Positions 1-9,772 are shown, numbered from the stretch's first letter. The stretch: DNA of 64,000 nucleotides from Bradyrhizobium sp. AT1 (GCF_001590795.1 NZ_JXDL01000001.1:3521780-3585779); one strand, 5' to 3'. Numbers and translations: made by a program. Notes: generated by a model not told the origin, from the sequence alone.

Positions 1-877
1 CCACGATCCAGGTCAGGAACAGCGAGTAGTAGAACATCACCGCGAGGAACACAAAGGTGAAACCGAGATCGATCACCAGCGTCAGCGCAGAGCTGGTGAG
101 GAAGTTCCTGATGTTCTCGAGTTCGCGCACCCGCGCAACGGAGTCACCTGCCCGCCGCGCCTCGAAATAGGCAATCGGCAGCGCGATCAAGTGACGGAAC
201 AGCCTCGCGCCGAGCTCGACGTCGATCCGGTTGGTGGTGTGGGAGAAGACATAGGTCCGGAGCGCGCCGAGGACGGTCTCGAAGATCGAGACGACGATCA
301 GGCCGAACACCAGCACGTCGAGCGTGGTGTAGCCGCGATGTGCCAGCACCTTGTCGGTCACGACCTGGAAGAACAGCGGCGTCACCAATGCAAACAATTG
401 CAGGAAGAACGACGCGACCAACACTTCGCCGAGCAGCCGGCGGTATTTGTGCATGGCCTGGAGGAACCAGGTGATGTCGAAACGGCGCGCGAGATCGGAC
501 AGCGAGGCGCGGCGCGTCATCAGCACGAGGCGGCCGGTCCAACTTTCCTCGAACTCGGCCCGCTTGACCACCTGCGGACGATTGACCACGGGATCGTGAA
601 TGAGAACGTCGTCCGTGCCGACCTTGCCGAGGATCGCGAAGCTGCCGTCACGCCGTTCGATGATTGCGGGCAAAGAGAGCTTGGGAAGGCTAGACCAGCC
701 TTCGCGAACCGCCCTCGCTTTGAGCTTGAGCTGCTTGGCACAGCGAAGCATTTCCTGAACGCCAAACGCGGAGCCGCCGAACTGATGTGCGATCTGTGTG
801 GGGTCGACTGCGACCTGATGAAATCGCAACAGCAGCGCAAGGCACTGCAGCCCCGTGTCCTGACGTACGGCCTCCAA
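1..877 (-). CDS. Type I secretion ABC exporter, HlyB-like (partial, 3' end outside window)
   Basis: N-terminal 292 residues of an inner-membrane exporter that would move an unfolded protein substrate through a type I secretion channel; the ATPase half lies beyond the left edge. Residues about 5-125 form a C39-like domain. True C39 exporters have a catalytic Cys after the Q-D pair, but here the sequence is QDTG, so this is the non-cleaving version found in HlyB. The stretch FDITWFLQAMHKYRRLL (133-149), helices near 150-172 and 187-208, and RIDVELGARLFRHL follow E. coli HlyB closely. No ATG is available. TTG at 877 is chosen because AGGGG lies 5 nt upstream and an in-frame stop lies just before it. 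The substrate is not visible; an RTX-type adhesin or protease is the usual cargo. Family assignment is firm; the start is likely. Confidence 0.9.
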   Translation of the reverse strand, partial: MEAVRQDTGLQCLALLLRFHQVAVDPTQIAHQFGGSAFGVQEMLRCAKQLKLKARAVREGWSSLPKLSLPAIIERRDGSFAILGKVGTDDVLIHDPVVNRPQVVKRAEFEESWTGRLVLMTRRASLSDLARRFDITWFLQAMHKYRRLLGEVLVASFFLQLFALVTPLFFQVVTDKVLAHRGYTTLDVLVFGLIVVSIFETVLGALRTYVFSHTTNRIDVELGARLFRHLIALPIAYFEARRAGDSVARVRELENIRNFLTSSALTLVIDLGFTFVFLAVMFYYSLFLTWIV

Positions 878-1334
878 AGTCGCCCCTGTCCCTACTTCCC
901 CTCGTCACCTTTTGTATTGCATGTTTGTTTCTGAGAAGCAAAATGAAATCTCGCACAGGTTGTGACTGAAGTTCAACAAAAGTTGGTAATGGCGACTGCG
1001 TGTAAGCACCATCCTTCAAATTGGCGGGTGCCCTCAAAATCGAAAAAGCACGACGCCTAAAAGCGCTCAAAGAGTTTCAGGGTTCAAAGAAAGGCAACGC
1101 GGCTCACGATAGAACTGGTGCTAGGATATTCCTTTTAGGCCGCGACGGCCGATCAGAAGCGGATCGATTCTCCGCAAGATGCGGACACGCAAAAAGTGCG
1201 CGGCTGCCTCCGCTTCACAATGTGCTCCGATAGGCTGACGAAGAGCCGCAAAGTTGCTCCGAATTCGCTGGACTTCTGCGCCTAGCGGAGCGTGCATCCG
1301 ATGGTTCGAATCTGCCAGCGGAGTCCGACAAGCC
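878..1334. other. Intergenic region without a convincing gene
   Basis: 457 bases between the exporter and a small orphan gene. The first part should hold the exporter promoter on the minus strand; no clear -35/-10 pair was identified. Near 1295-1330 there is a GGTTCGAATC stretch like a tRNA T-loop, but its arms pair poorly and no anticodon arm was found, so no tRNA is called. Confidence 0.5.
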
Positions 1335-1553
1335 ATGGAAACGGAAATCATCGAACCAGCCATCAAGGCGTGCCTCGCGGAAATCCATACCAAGCTGAAG
1401 GCGGCTGAACAGATCGCCAGGGCGGCACAGGCCTGCGCAGAGGCCGGCGGGGTAGCCGAGGCAGTTAGGGTCTCCATGGATATCGAGCAACTGATCTATG
1501 AAGCTGGGCGGCTTCATGATGCCGCCACACTCCTTGCTCGAATGCAGGATTGA
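1335..1553 (+). CDS. Small orphan protein, 72 aa
   Basis: Not recognised. The predicted product is mostly helical and Ala/Glu-rich (MDIEQLIYEAGRLHDAATLL near the C-terminus), has no signal peptide or membrane segment, and is probably cytosolic. The open frame continues upstream to 1254, but the part before the ATG at 1335 is Arg/Trp-rich and unlike the rest, so 1335 is preferred. It lies alone between the exporter and a minus-strand orphan. The tidy amphipathic composition argues for a real gene; no function can be given. Confidence 0.5.
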   Translation: METEIIEPAIKACLAEIHTKLKAAEQIARAAQACAEAGGVAEAVRVSMDIEQLIYEAGRLHDAATLLARMQD

Positions 1554-1638
1554 CAAGACTAAAGCCTCACGTCTGCGAACATGAAAGTCGGCAAGCGCTG
1601 AAGAAGCTGCAACTCCTGGCGCAGCACCTATTCCCTTC

Positions 1639-2034
1639 TCATCCCGGCTTCAGCCAACGCCTCAGGAAACGCCGTTGCGCGGCTCGGGCCGGCCTCTCAT
1701 AGCGTTCCAGCCCGGCAAGGCGTTTGGCAAGCTTCGGGCTCGGGCATTCCAGCAATGCAACGAGAAGATCGAGGCGCGCTTGTCTGATGCGGCCGAGACG
1801 CCGGTTGGTACGGACAAGATCATCCACGTCTAATAAGTTTCGTTGCTGTTCAAATCCCTCGGTGATTGCGGAGCGAACTAGTGGGCTGGATACAGCCCCT
1901 TCCTCTACACACCGACGCGACAGCCCGTGTTTACGGGCATTGCCGCTCGACTTTGTCTTTCCGACTTCGGTCTTGGGCCCAGTGCTTCGCTTGGCATTCT
2001 GACGGTTCGCTTCGATCTTCCGCTCTGAGGTCAT
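1639..2034 (-). CDS. Basic orphan protein with MTSERKIEANRQNAKRSTGP N-terminus
   Basis: 131-aa basic protein. The N-terminus (MTSERKIEANRQNAKRSTGP, then a Gly/Lys-rich stretch ending in NARKHGLS) is a signature I recall from many short rhizobial hypothetical proteins, often found in accessory regions; its function is unknown. The remainder is Arg/Leu-rich and helical with no membrane segment. The ATG at 2034 is chosen because the family normally begins at this MTSER motif; the frame could extend to a TTG at 2094 adding 20 residues. It is divergent from the recombination module that starts at 2346, which fits an accessory island. Nucleic-acid binding is plausible from the charge, but not shown. 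Confidence 0.65.
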   Translation of the reverse strand: MTSERKIEANRQNAKRSTGPKTEVGKTKSSGNARKHGLSRRCVEEGAVSSPLVRSAITEGFEQQRNLLDVDDLVRTNRRLGRIRQARLDLLVALLECPSPKLAKRLAGLERYERPARAAQRRFLRRWLKPG

Positions 2035-2345
2035 GGAGCTGTTCACTAGCTTGCGCAATCCCGCACTCCTTGCTCCATCTCGCTCAAAATTCAAGGCTGT
2101 CCAGCCCCCACCACATTTGGCTTCGATTTGTTACTTTGGGATGGGGGTAGCTTGGGCGAACGGTTGCCACCAATTCATGGCGATATGAGCAACATGATTG
2201 CTGCAGAAAGGACTGGCATTCACCTGCAATTGGAGCGTTACTGAGTCGGCCGGGCGCGATGGCGGCGCCGGTATCTCACCTCGCGGACGCGGGGCTTCAC
2301 GCAGTGCGGCGAAGAGCGCCGCTGTTCTTGAAGCAGGAGATACAA
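2035..2345. other. Divergent intergenic region upstream of the recombination module
   Basis: 311 bases between the basic orphan gene and the YqaJ gene. An open frame continues through the right part in the YqaJ frame from 2259, but the Shine-Dalgarno at 2335-2339 places the real start at 2346. Promoters for both divergent genes are expected here; none is distinct enough to call. Confidence 0.5.
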
Positions 2346-3209
2346 GTGCGTAGCGTACAGAGTGACGGGCTGACCGAGCCACAGCATCACATCGTCAGGT
2401 TCAACCCAAACCACCGGCGGCATTTCATCGGCGGCTCGGATGCCCGCATCATCATGGGCGATGACCAAGAGAGCCTGATCCGACTTTGGCGCGAAAAGCG
2501 CGGCGAAGCCGAGCCGCAGGATCTCTCGGACAATCTCATTGTCCAGCTCGGCACCGTGACCGAAGTCTTGAATCGCGCCTGGTATCAACGCACAAGCGGT
2601 CACACCGTCAAAGACATCCAGAAGCGTGTTCGCCATCCCATCCACAAATGGATGGCCGCAACGCTGGATGGGACCGTCGAGCAGACCGGCGCGGTTTTCG
2701 AAGCCAAGTTCATGTTGCCCTGGGCCTTCACGGAAGAAGCTGCAGCCGAGAAGCATATGGCGCAACTACAGCATAGCATGTGGGTGACCGCATCGCGCAC
2801 GGCCGTTCTCTCGATCATCACCGGTGGCGGCAAATGGGTCGAGATCAAGATCCACGCCGACCCGCTGTACCAGCATCTCCTCCTGACGGCCGAGAAGAAA
2901 TTTTGGCGCTGCGTCCAGAACGGCGAGCCGCCAATGCTGTTCAACATTGAGACGCCGCGCCCCCGACTGGAAGCGGTCAGGGTTGTCGACATGTCCACCT
3001 CCAACCAATGGGCGGAGTTGGCGGCTACTTACCTTCGAACCCGAGCGGCACATGGTGAGCACGAAACGGCCAAGGCTGACCTGAAAAAGCTGATGCCGGA
3101 GGACGCCAAGGAAGCGGCGGGCCATGGCATCAAGGCCAAACGCTCCAAGTCCGGGGCGGTCAGTTTCGAAGCCCAGCCGACGGAGGAATCCCGTGCATCA
3201 GTCCAGTGA
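2346..3209 (+). CDS. YqaJ-type viral recombinase / lambda-exonuclease-family nuclease
   Basis: 287-aa exonuclease of the YqaJ (lambda Exo, PD-(D/E)XK) superfamily, which resects double-stranded DNA ends so that a partner annealase can load. Visible motifs are IGGSDARI (28-35), a conserved Glu at 73 (GTVTE), the catalytic Asp108 (TLDG), Glu119 and Lys121 (FEAK), and the QLQHSMWVT helix (140-148) typical of the fold. GTG at 2346 is preferred over the longer frame from 2259 because AGGAG lies 6 nt upstream and the family homology begins just after it. The 3' end overlaps the ERF gene by 17 bases, so the two are probably co-translated as an exonuclease/annealase pair. No phage structural genes adjoin, so this looks like a domesticated or mobile recombination module. 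Confidence 0.85.
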   Translation: MRSVQSDGLTEPQHHIVRFNPNHRRHFIGGSDARIIMGDDQESLIRLWREKRGEAEPQDLSDNLIVQLGTVTEVLNRAWYQRTSGHTVKDIQKRVRHPIHKWMAATLDGTVEQTGAVFEAKFMLPWAFTEEAAAEKHMAQLQHSMWVTASRTAVLSIITGGGKWVEIKIHADPLYQHLLLTAEKKFWRCVQNGEPPMLFNIETPRPRLEAVRVVDMSTSNQWAELAATYLRTRAAHGEHETAKADLKKLMPEDAKEAAGHGIKAKRSKSGAVSFEAQPTEESRASVQ

Positions 3210-4374
3210 GCGCATCGGGACCATCGCAGCCGCCCTCGCTCGGGCCCAGGCCGAACTGATGAACCCCGAGAAAACCCTGACCGCCGTCATCAGGTCGCCC
3301 TTCCCGCGGGAGGAGGATCGGACGTTCCGCTACGCCTCCCTCGCGAGCGGCCTTGACATCGTGCGCAGGACGCTGAGCCAGCAGGAGATCGCCACGATCC
3401 AGACCACACGGGTCGAGCGGCCGACCGGCCAGATTCATCTTACCACCCTGCTCGCCCACGCTTCAGGGGAGTGGATTTCCTCGGACCTTCCGGTCTGCGC
3501 ATCCAAGGAAGTGGAGGCGCCGCACCGGATGGGGGCGGCGCTGACTTACGCCCGCCGCTATGCGCTGTTTGCTTTGGTCGGTATTGCGGGCGAGGACGAT
3601 GTGGACGCCCCGGATCTCATGACAGGCCCTACCGCCGCTGCCGAACCACAGATCGCACCAGGACCAAAAGGCAAGCCGGCCAAAGGTGTCCTAAACCGCT
3701 CTCCTATACTTCCGCCTGACCGCTCGGCTGAGCTATTGGATCGCCTCTTGGGTGAGCTTGCGTTGCAGGAGGACGGCGAGGACCTGCTCGCCTGGGCCAA
3801 GATCAGCCTCCCGCTCAAGAACACTCTTCTGGAGGCGGATGCCCGCATTCTTGAGGCCGCCTACCAGAAGAGGTTCGAGGAAGCCGCCCTTCCTGATCTC
3901 GATGTAGCGGATAAGCAAGCCCTGCTGGCGGTCGAACAGCTCCTACCGGAGGACCGTTCTCCGCAGACAGCCAGCGACGTTCCCGCCCGCGCCAACGCCT
4001 CTTCCGGGAAGCAGATCGGACTCGCCTTCCCGAAAGAACCGCCTCGCAGGCGAAGCAAAGACCACCTCGCCTTTATTCGCAGCCAAGGTTGTCTGGTTTG
4101 CCAGAAGACTCCCGCTGACGCGCATCACCTGAAGTTTGCTCAACCGCGCACCTTGGGCCGAAAAGTCAGTGACGAGTTTACCGTCCCGCTTTGCCGATCC
4201 CATCACCAATCCCTGCATCGGCACGGAAACGAGCGGGCGTGGTGGACCAATCTACAAATTTCGCCGCTGCCGATCGCGAAGGAGCTTTGGGATGCGAGCC
4301 CCGTCCCTCTGTTGAACGGCGAAACAGTTGCTGCGCCGTTATCGCGTCGGCTGTCGGAGGCGCAAGGTCAATGA
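3193..4374 (+). CDS. ERF-family single-strand annealing protein fused to an HNH/DUF968-like zinc domain
   Basis: 393-aa two-part protein. Residues 1-140 match the ERF single-strand annealing family ([15 protein letters not shown] at 47-61; [20 protein letters not shown] at 114-133; acidic EDDVD after it), which pairs complementary strands after resection. A variable helical linker (about 170-255) leads to a C-terminal zinc-type domain with Cys300-x2-Cys303, His311-His312, Cys334 and His337-His338, resembling HNH/DUF968 nucleases of phage recombination regions. GTG at 3193 is chosen because GGAGGAA lies at 3182-3188 and ERF similarity starts there. It overlaps the YqaJ gene upstream by 17 nt and its TGA overlaps the ATG of the next gene. 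Fusing an annealase to a putative endonuclease is unusual; the ERF call is firm, nuclease activity is inferred. Confidence 0.85.
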   Translation: MHQSSERIGTIAAALARAQAELMNPEKTLTAVIRSPFPREEDRTFRYASLASGLDIVRRTLSQQEIATIQTTRVERPTGQIHLTTLLAHASGEWISSDLPVCASKEVEAPHRMGAALTYARRYALFALVGIAGEDDVDAPDLMTGPTAAAEPQIAPGPKGKPAKGVLNRSPILPPDRSAELLDRLLGELALQEDGEDLLAWAKISLPLKNTLLEADARILEAAYQKRFEEAALPDLDVADKQALLAVEQLLPEDRSPQTASDVPARANASSGKQIGLAFPKEPPRRRSKDHLAFIRSQGCLVCQKTPADAHHLKFAQPRTLGRKVSDEFTVPLCRSHHQSLHRHGNERAWWTNLQISPLPIAKELWDASPVPLLNGETVAAPLSRRLSEAQGQ

Positions 4375-4997
4375 ATGGTCCTCTTAACCTTCGTCAACCG
4401 CAGTTGACCAGCGTCTTGCCAACTCAGTTTGAGGCGCTGTGTCCGCCGCCGCAACTTCTCCCCGGAGAGAGCATCGACCACTATCAGGCAATTCAGGCAG
4501 TCATCTTCCGCGACCTCGATCCCCAGTCCGCCATCGAGTGGCTGCTAGCTATTGACATCGCAGAACTCTCTTGGGAGATCCAACGTTACCGGGTTCTGCG
4601 GCATAGGCTGTTGAGCACCTATCGCCAAAAGGCGATTGAAATGACGCTTCGCCGCGTCGATCTCGCAGGCATCGCCCCCGACTTCCAGGATATAGCCGAA
4701 GTCTACACCATTGGTAATGCTCTTGATTGGCAACTGGATACTTCTGCGGCGCTCGACATCGAGGCCCGTCTCCAATCGTACGGCTTCGATCAACACGCCA
4801 TCAGCATGGAGGTCTATGTTCAGGCGCGCGAGATCCTCACGCTGTTTGAATCACTCCTGAACGGAGCGCAGCTTAGACGATTGATGTTGCTGAAGGAGAT
4901 GAGGAATCTTCAACGCTCACAAACGACAGATCTTGGCAATGGTGAGCGGTGCCAAGGAGGTCCGCAACGCCGCGTAAACTTGGCGAGTTCTTGCTGA
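4371..4997 (+). CDS. Orphan protein co-transcribed with the recombination module, 208 aa
   Basis: The ATG at 4371 overlaps the ERF-HNH stop in an ATGA junction, implying translational coupling. The product is acidic to neutral and helical, without signal peptide or membrane helices. The segment [20 protein letters not shown] followed by [20 protein letters not shown] resembles a class of hypothetical proteins I recall from rhizobial accessory regions that share an LPGE-D-x(n)-EWL-x-D-x-x-ELSWEI-RYR pattern. Function unknown. By position it could assist the exonuclease/annealase pair, but that family also occurs alone. The C-terminal 20 residues are low in similarity to anything I know and may not be conserved. 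Confidence 0.7.
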   Translation: MNGPLNLRQPQLTSVLPTQFEALCPPPQLLPGESIDHYQAIQAVIFRDLDPQSAIEWLLAIDIAELSWEIQRYRVLRHRLLSTYRQKAIEMTLRRVDLAGIAPDFQDIAEVYTIGNALDWQLDTSAALDIEARLQSYGFDQHAISMEVYVQAREILTLFESLLNGAQLRRLMLLKEMRNLQRSQTTDLGNGERCQGGPQRRVNLASSC

Positions 4998-5181
4998 AGA
5001 GGCCAGCACGTCCAGAGACAAATCACGGAGCATTCGCTTGGTAGAAATTGACGGCCACAACTGCGTCGTGGTCGCCTTCAGCTCCGTCAACCGCGCTCTG
5101 CTCCAAAATTGAGCATGGATTGCCCCACAATTGTCATAGCGCTTCCACCGCATCGCAATATACTTCGTCTAGCAATCAGAG

Positions 5182-5766
5182 ATGTCAGGCGAACTTTCGA
5201 TGATCAGACATGCGGTCCGCATGCTGGCCGTAATGTATTGCGTTTGCGGCCAGCCCGCTTATTCAAGCTACGAACCCCAAGCGGTGACGCCACCGCTGTC
5301 GTTCTCGCAATTCTGCATTCAATATCCTGAAGACTGCCAACGCCACGACGATCGCAGGATCCGAGACTTCCGCTCATCGATCCAGCGTTGGCGAGAACTC
5401 GCCCAGATCAATTCAACGGTGAATTTGGGCATAGCGCCAAAGGAGTCGGCCGCAAGCCGACGTGATTCAGAGTGGCAGATATTCCCCCACGAAGGCAATT
5501 GCGGCGACTATGCTGTCACCAAACGCCATCTCCTGCTAAGATCTGGTTGGCCGAGCTCGGCGCTCCTCCTCGCAGAGGTCCTCATCCGAGCAACCGGAGA
5601 GCACCACCTCGTCTTGCTCGTGCGCGAGCAAAAAGCGGTCCTCGTACTCGATAATCTGAGCCCGGTGGTTACACCGCTCGTCGATGCGTTGGACCGATTC
5701 ACCATCGTGCGCGCGGAATCAGGGGCAGATCCCAAAAGGTGGACAAGGGAAGTCGCGGCTTTTTAG
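5182..5766 (+). CDS. Transglutaminase-like cysteine peptidase (BTLCP / LapG-type)
   Basis: 194-aa predicted periplasmic protein of the bacterial transglutaminase-like cysteine peptidase family, which includes LapG, the protease that releases type I-secreted adhesins when c-di-GMP falls. The catalytic triad is visible: Cys107 in GNCGDYAVTKR, His141/142 in GEHHLVLLV and Asp157 in VLVLDNLS. A short hydrophobic N-terminus (about 11-24) could be a signal sequence. The start may be ATG 5182 or ATG 5200; neither has a strong Shine-Dalgarno. A second family member lies at 37861-38487 with the same motifs. A type I exporter gene lies about 4 kb upstream, but no LapD or adhesin gene is seen. The family call is firm; a LapG-like role is inference. 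Confidence 0.85.
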   Translation: MSGELSMIRHAVRMLAVMYCVCGQPAYSSYEPQAVTPPLSFSQFCIQYPEDCQRHDDRRIRDFRSSIQRWRELAQINSTVNLGIAPKESAASRRDSEWQIFPHEGNCGDYAVTKRHLLLRSGWPSSALLLAEVLIRATGEHHLVLLVREQKAVLVLDNLSPVVTPLVDALDRFTIVRAESGADPKRWTREVAAF

Positions 5767-5964
5767 CGATGGGCTGCGCTCGATTTCAATTGATTTTGTG
5801 AAGACCGCCGGCATGCGACGAGGCAAAGAAAACTAAATAGCGCCAATACCTTGAAGCTCGATTGCCAGGCTATCTTTACTTCACTATACCCTGCATCGAG
5901 GCAGCTCCCGAGCCCGGCAAACCTAGGAACGGGGAAGGTCCTCCAAAACCTTTCCGAGGCCAAC

Positions 5965-7050
5965 TTGACAGACCTTCGCCATAAGCAGCGGATCGCTCTC
6001 ATTACGGGCGTAACAGGCCAGGACGGGGCTTATTTAGCCGAGTATCTGCTGTCGCTTGGCTACATCGTGCACGGAGTCAAGCGACGTTCATCCTCGTTCA
6101 ACACCGCGCGGGTCGATCATCTTTATCAGGATCCGCATACCGGGAACGTGCCGTTCCTGATGCACTATGGTGACATGACGGACTCCACCAACCTGATCCG
6201 CCTGGTGCAGCAGATCCGACCGACTGAGATCTACAATCTTGCCGCCCAGAGCCATGTCGGGGTCAGCTTCGAGAGCCCGGAATACACCGCCAATGCCGAC
6301 GCGATCGGCGTGCTGCGCCTGTTAGAGGCGATCCGCATCCTAGGCATGGAGAAGGAAACGCGGTTTTATCAAGCATCGACCTCCGAGCTCTATGGCCTCG
6401 TGCAGGAAATTCCGCAGAAGGAGACGACACCGTTTTATCCGCGCTCGCCTTACGGTGTTGCAAAACTCTACGGCTACTGGATCACAGTGAACTACCGCGA
6501 GGCCTACGGCATGTTCGCCAGCAACGGCATCCTTTTTAACCATGAGAGCCCGATCCGCGGCGAAACCTTCGTCACGCGCAAGATCACCCGGGGCGTTGCC
6601 CGCATCGAGGTCGGGCTCGAGGACGCGCTCTATCTCGGAAATCTCGAGGCCAAGCGCGACTGGGGCCATGCCCGGGACTATGTAGAGGGCATGCACATGA
6701 TCCTCCAGGCCGATGATCCCGACGATTTCGTCCTCGCCACCGGCGAGATGCATTCAGTACGCGAGATGGTCGAGCTTTCGTTTGGGCAGGTCGGCCGCCG
6801 CATTATTTGGCGGGGAAAGGGCGTGGAGGAGACCGGTGTCGACGAGAGAACCGGCAAGACGCTCGTGAAGATTGATCCAACCTATTTTCGTCCGACCGAG
6901 GTCGATCTCCTAATCGGTGATGCCAGCAAGGCGCGCCAAGTACTTGGCTGGACACCAAAGCGGACGTTCACCCAGCTGGTCGAGGAGATGATGGCGAGCG
7001 ATCTAGCCGACGCGAAGCGGCATGCGGGCCATGGCAGACGCTCGGTTTGA
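5965..7050 (+). CDS. gmd: GDP-mannose 4,6-dehydratase
   Basis: Converts GDP-D-mannose to GDP-4-keto-6-deoxy-D-mannose, the first step to GDP-L-fucose, in the cytosol. It is a short-chain dehydrogenase/reductase-type enzyme: the NADP-binding GVTGQDG motif is at 15-21, [15 protein letters not shown] at 40-54, the catalytic Thr139 and Glu141 in STSELYG, and Tyr163/Lys167 in YGVAK. With TTG at 5965 the protein is 361 residues, the usual length; GAGG lies 5 nt upstream. The open frame extends to 5851, but the added 38 residues have no counterpart in Gmd proteins. The 3' end overlaps fcl, so both enzymes are probably made from one transcript. The product should supply a deoxy-sugar for the EPS or LPS made by the following locus. 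Confidence 0.95.
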   Translation: MTDLRHKQRIALITGVTGQDGAYLAEYLLSLGYIVHGVKRRSSSFNTARVDHLYQDPHTGNVPFLMHYGDMTDSTNLIRLVQQIRPTEIYNLAAQSHVGVSFESPEYTANADAIGVLRLLEAIRILGMEKETRFYQASTSELYGLVQEIPQKETTPFYPRSPYGVAKLYGYWITVNYREAYGMFASNGILFNHESPIRGETFVTRKITRGVARIEVGLEDALYLGNLEAKRDWGHARDYVEGMHMILQADDPDDFVLATGEMHSVREMVELSFGQVGRRIIWRGKGVEETGVDERTGKTLVKIDPTYFRPTEVDLLIGDASKARQVLGWTPKRTFTQLVEEMMASDLADAKRHAGHGRRSV

Positions 7051-8008
7051 GCTAAAAGGCAAGAGCGTTTACGTCGCCGGCCATCGCGGCATGGTCGGCA
7101 GCGCGCTCGTGCGCCGAGTGGCGCGAGAGGACGTCGAGCTATTGACGGTAGATCGCAGCGAGGTCGACCTCCGCGACCAGGCAGCTGTGTTCAACTGGTT
7201 CGCGAAGATGCGACCGCAAGTTATCTTCCTCGCGGCGGCAAAGGTCGGCGGAATCGTCGCCAACGACACGCAGCGCGCTGAATTCGTTTACGACAATATC
7301 GCCATCGCGGCCAATGTGATCCACGCGGCGCATCAAAACCGCGCCGAGAAGCTGATGTTTCTGGGCTCCTCCTGCATCTATCCGAAATTGGCGCCGCAGC
7401 CTCTGCGTGAAGAATTCGTACTGACAGGCCCGCTGGAGCCGACCAACGAGCCATATGCCATCGCCAAGATCGCCGGCATTAAGATGGTAGAGGCCTATCG
7501 CAACCAGTATGGCAGCGATTTCATCAGCGTGATGCCGACCAACCTCTATGGTCCTGGCGACAATTATCATCCCGAATTGAGCCACGTCGTCGCCGCCCTG
7601 ATCCGCCGTTTCCACCAAGCAAAGGTCTCCGGTGCACAAAACGTCGTGGTGTGGGGCACCGGCATGCCGCGACGCGAGTTTCTCTATGTCGATGATATGG
7701 CCGACGCTTGCGTGCACCTGATGAAGACCTATTCCGGCGCCGAGCTGGTCAACATCGGTGTCGGTGAGGACATAAACATCGCGGAATTTGCACGCATAGT
7801 AGCCGACATCGTCGGCTACGGCGGCGCGATCAGCTTCGATGCTTCGCGCCCCGATGGCACTCCCCGCAAGCTGCTCGACGTCAGCCGCCTTGCCCAGCTC
7901 GGCTGGCGGGCGACTACGCCGCTCAGGCGTGGACTGAGTTTAGCTTACCAAAGTTACCTGAAATCGCTTGAGGGCGGGGGAAAACACGCGGTCCAATCAT
8001 CTCTGTGA
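7022..8008 (+). CDS. fcl: GDP-L-fucose synthase (epimerase/reductase)
   Basis: Completes GDP-L-fucose synthesis by 3,5-epimerisation and 4-reduction of the Gmd product using NADPH. Visible motifs: GHRGMVG (20-26) for the dinucleotide, GSSCIYPK (115-122) with the catalytic Ser and the conserved Cys, and NEPYAIAK (142-149) with the Tyr/Lys pair. About 328 residues, typical length. The start is ATG 7022 or ATG 7031; neither has a strong ribosome site and both lie inside gmd, so translation is likely coupled. The gmd-fcl pair sits 1.9 kb before the WcaJ-like transferase that opens the EPS locus, with two minus-strand genes between, so it may be a separate transcription unit serving the same polymer. 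Confidence 0.95.
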   Translation: MRAMADARFELKGKSVYVAGHRGMVGSALVRRVAREDVELLTVDRSEVDLRDQAAVFNWFAKMRPQVIFLAAAKVGGIVANDTQRAEFVYDNIAIAANVIHAAHQNRAEKLMFLGSSCIYPKLAPQPLREEFVLTGPLEPTNEPYAIAKIAGIKMVEAYRNQYGSDFISVMPTNLYGPGDNYHPELSHVVAALIRRFHQAKVSGAQNVVVWGTGMPRREFLYVDDMADACVHLMKTYSGAELVNIGVGEDINIAEFARIVADIVGYGGAISFDASRPDGTPRKLLDVSRLAQLGWRATTPLRRGLSLAYQSYLKSLEGGGKHAVQSSL

Positions 8009-8210
8009 GATGCAGCCCGCCAAACAGCTTATACAATCTTCACCACGCAACAGCCTGCCCAGCCCGCGCAAAGATATTCATGTGAACCTGCGCTGCGCGC
8101 ACAAAAGGCCAGCACACAATGAAAACAAAAACGAGCAAGGCAGCCGCATCTGCCGTGCTCTGCCTTGAATGACCCTTGAAAACGGCACCCGCCGTCCGGC
8201 TAGTTCAAGC

Positions 8211-8483
8211 TCAGTACGCCCGACGCAACACGGGACCGACAGGCGCGCAAACCCGATCCATGTACCAGCCATAGGGCGTTTCGACCCGCACCAGCGGGCA
8301 ACGGCGCCATGGCGCATAGCGATATGGATATGGCTGCGCCCAGAACGTCACGGGCGTTGCCTGGCTTTCGCCCGAGAGCAGGGCGGCCGGTGCGGGCATC
8401 TGCATCGCGGCATTCGCTCCGCTCGCCGCGCAGAACGTAGCAGTTGCGGCCAAAAGGCCCGCTCGCATCAACGTCTTAAGCAT
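8211..8483 (-). CDS. Small exported protein, 90 aa
   Basis: Begins with a clear Sec signal peptide (MLKTLMRAGLLAATATF, cleavage likely after ANA near residue 26). The mature part is short and rich in Pro, Tyr, Trp and Arg (AQPYPYRYAPWRRCPLVRVE), with two Cys that could form a disulfide. ATG 8483 is chosen because a GAGGAG lies about 10 nt upstream and the signal peptide starts there; the longer frame to 8609 lacks such features. No family is recognised. Similar short Tyr/Pro-rich exported proteins are common in Bradyrhizobium and are uncharacterised. It shares the strand of the NMT1-type gene 210 bases upstream and may be cotranscribed with it. Confidence 0.7.
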   Translation of the reverse strand: MLKTLMRAGLLAATATFCAASGANAAMQMPAPAALLSGESQATPVTFWAQPYPYRYAPWRRCPLVRVETPYGWYMDRVCAPVGPVLRRAY

Positions 8484-8692
8484 CCAAAATAGCTCCTCGC
8501 CCCTGCGGAGTTGATCCCCGACCGTGCCCGTCAGTTCCCAGCCGACCGACATCACCGGTTCGCAAGGCCACTCCGCGACCAGCCCAAATAGTGAACCGAA
8601 CTTTACCAAGGCCAGCGGCGCGAATGCAACTGATGCAGGGGCCCCCGAGGCGCCTTTGGAACGATATGGCGCGCAAGTGTGGCTTCTTGGTC

Positions 8693-9772
8693 CTATTTTT
8701 CCTCGCTCCAGGCGCCTGGAGCGGCGAGATCGGGCGATCTTCGGTAAACGTCCCGGAGAAACTGGTAGTTGACCGTCTGGGCCAGAGGCACGTCCTCCTC
8801 GCCGAGCTTGGCAAAGAGAAGGATATCCCTAAGCGTGCGCCAGCGGCTTTCGTCGTAGTCGCCGATACGGCCGCCGGTCGGCAGCACCAGGGGGCGCTGC
8901 TGCTGCAGCTCGAATTTCAGCCGCTCAGGGTTCAGCGCGGCTGGTCCGGCCCCGGCGAGAATGGGCACGCTCCGTGCATAGTCCGCGTAGGTGAACTGCC
9001 ATCCCCGAATGAGGCCCTGCAGGACATCGGCGATCATGGATGGCTGTTCATGGACGAGAGCGTTGCTCGCGAAGTAGACCAAGCCAGGAACATGGATACC
9101 GTAGTCTTGCGGTTTGATGACATTCAGCTTCGTGAAGGTCGAACTGGAGGGTTCCGGTTGCTCGTCGATTGCGGCGATGATGGCATCCACCTGCCCGCCC
9201 CGCAGGGCTTCGAAGCTGTCGCGGTCGGGCACCTTGGTGATCTGACTCCGGGGCAGTCCGAGCTGCGCCATCATGGCATCGAATACAACATCTCCTTCGC
9301 TCGCCTTGCGGTATCCGACCCGCTTGCCGACCAGATCAGCCGGCCGCCGCAAGCCCGAGCTTTCGAGCGTGAAGATCGCGACGGAGGTATCGAGGAAGCT
9401 TGCAGCGAACGCCGTCACGGGGACGCCGCGCCAGGTTGCCAGCAGGAACTTCTGGCCGCTCGTCACGCCGATGGCATGTTGACGTGCAACAGTTTGGACG
9501 AAGTCAGGGTCGGGCTGAGCCGCCAGCTCGATGCGGGAGGAAAAATAGTTCTGCCTGGATGCCGAGAGCTCGCCGGCGAACCGCGTCGCGTATGGCCCGT
9601 CCAACAGGAGCTTGACCGCGCCCACAGGTGGAGACGTCGGAGTTCGCACGGGTGCCCCATCGGGGCGAAGAAGGAGAAGCACGATTCCGGCCAGGGCCAA
9701 GGCAGCAAGGCCAATGGCGAGGGCACGCTTCCCTCTCGACCGGGTCCGTCGCCGAGACTGGGATCGAGGCAA
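8693..9772 (-). CDS. NMT1/THI5-like ABC transporter substrate-binding protein, membrane anchored
   Basis: 359-aa periplasmic-facing binding protein. An Arg-rich N-terminus precedes one hydrophobic helix (about 17-36) with no clear cleavage site, so it is probably an anchored rather than released protein. The rest follows the NMT1/TAXI type of solute receptor: VTSGQKFLLATWRGVPVTA, LESSGLRRPADLVGKRVGYR and the FEALRGGQVDAIIA segment where the ligand cleft closes. The start appears to be TTG; no in-frame ATG precedes the hydrophobic helix. No permease or ATPase gene adjoins, so the ligand and transporter are unknown, and a sensory or orphan role is possible. The 3' end contains a perfect 18-bp palindrome (8705-8722). 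Confidence 0.8.
   Translation of the reverse strand: MPRSQSRRRTRSRGKRALAIGLAALALAGIVLLLLRPDGAPVRTPTSPPVGAVKLLLDGPYATRFAGELSASRQNYFSSRIELAAQPDPDFVQTVARQHAIGVTSGQKFLLATWRGVPVTAFAASFLDTSVAIFTLESSGLRRPADLVGKRVGYRKASEGDVVFDAMMAQLGLPRSQITKVPDRDSFEALRGGQVDAIIAAIDEQPEPSSSTFTKLNVIKPQDYGIHVPGLVYFASNALVHEQPSMIADVLQGLIRGWQFTYADYARSVPILAGAGPAALNPERLKFELQQQRPLVLPTGGRIGDYDESRWRTLRDILLFAKLGEEDVPLAQTVNYQFLRDVYRRSPDLAAPGAWSEEK

Noticed and set aside
1290..1334. tRNA-like T-loop word (GGTTCGAATC) with a partly pairing flank
   Set aside because: The T-stem has a mismatch and two wobble pairs, no anticodon arm or CCA-like end was found, and the acceptor pairing is only about 5 bp with too little sequence between.
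8705..8722. Perfect 18-bp palindrome GCTCCAGGCGCCTGGAGC
   Set aside because: It lies inside the 3' coding part of the NMT1-type gene, has no loop, and is followed on the coding strand by an A-run rather than a T-run, so it is not a terminator. No second copy was noticed.
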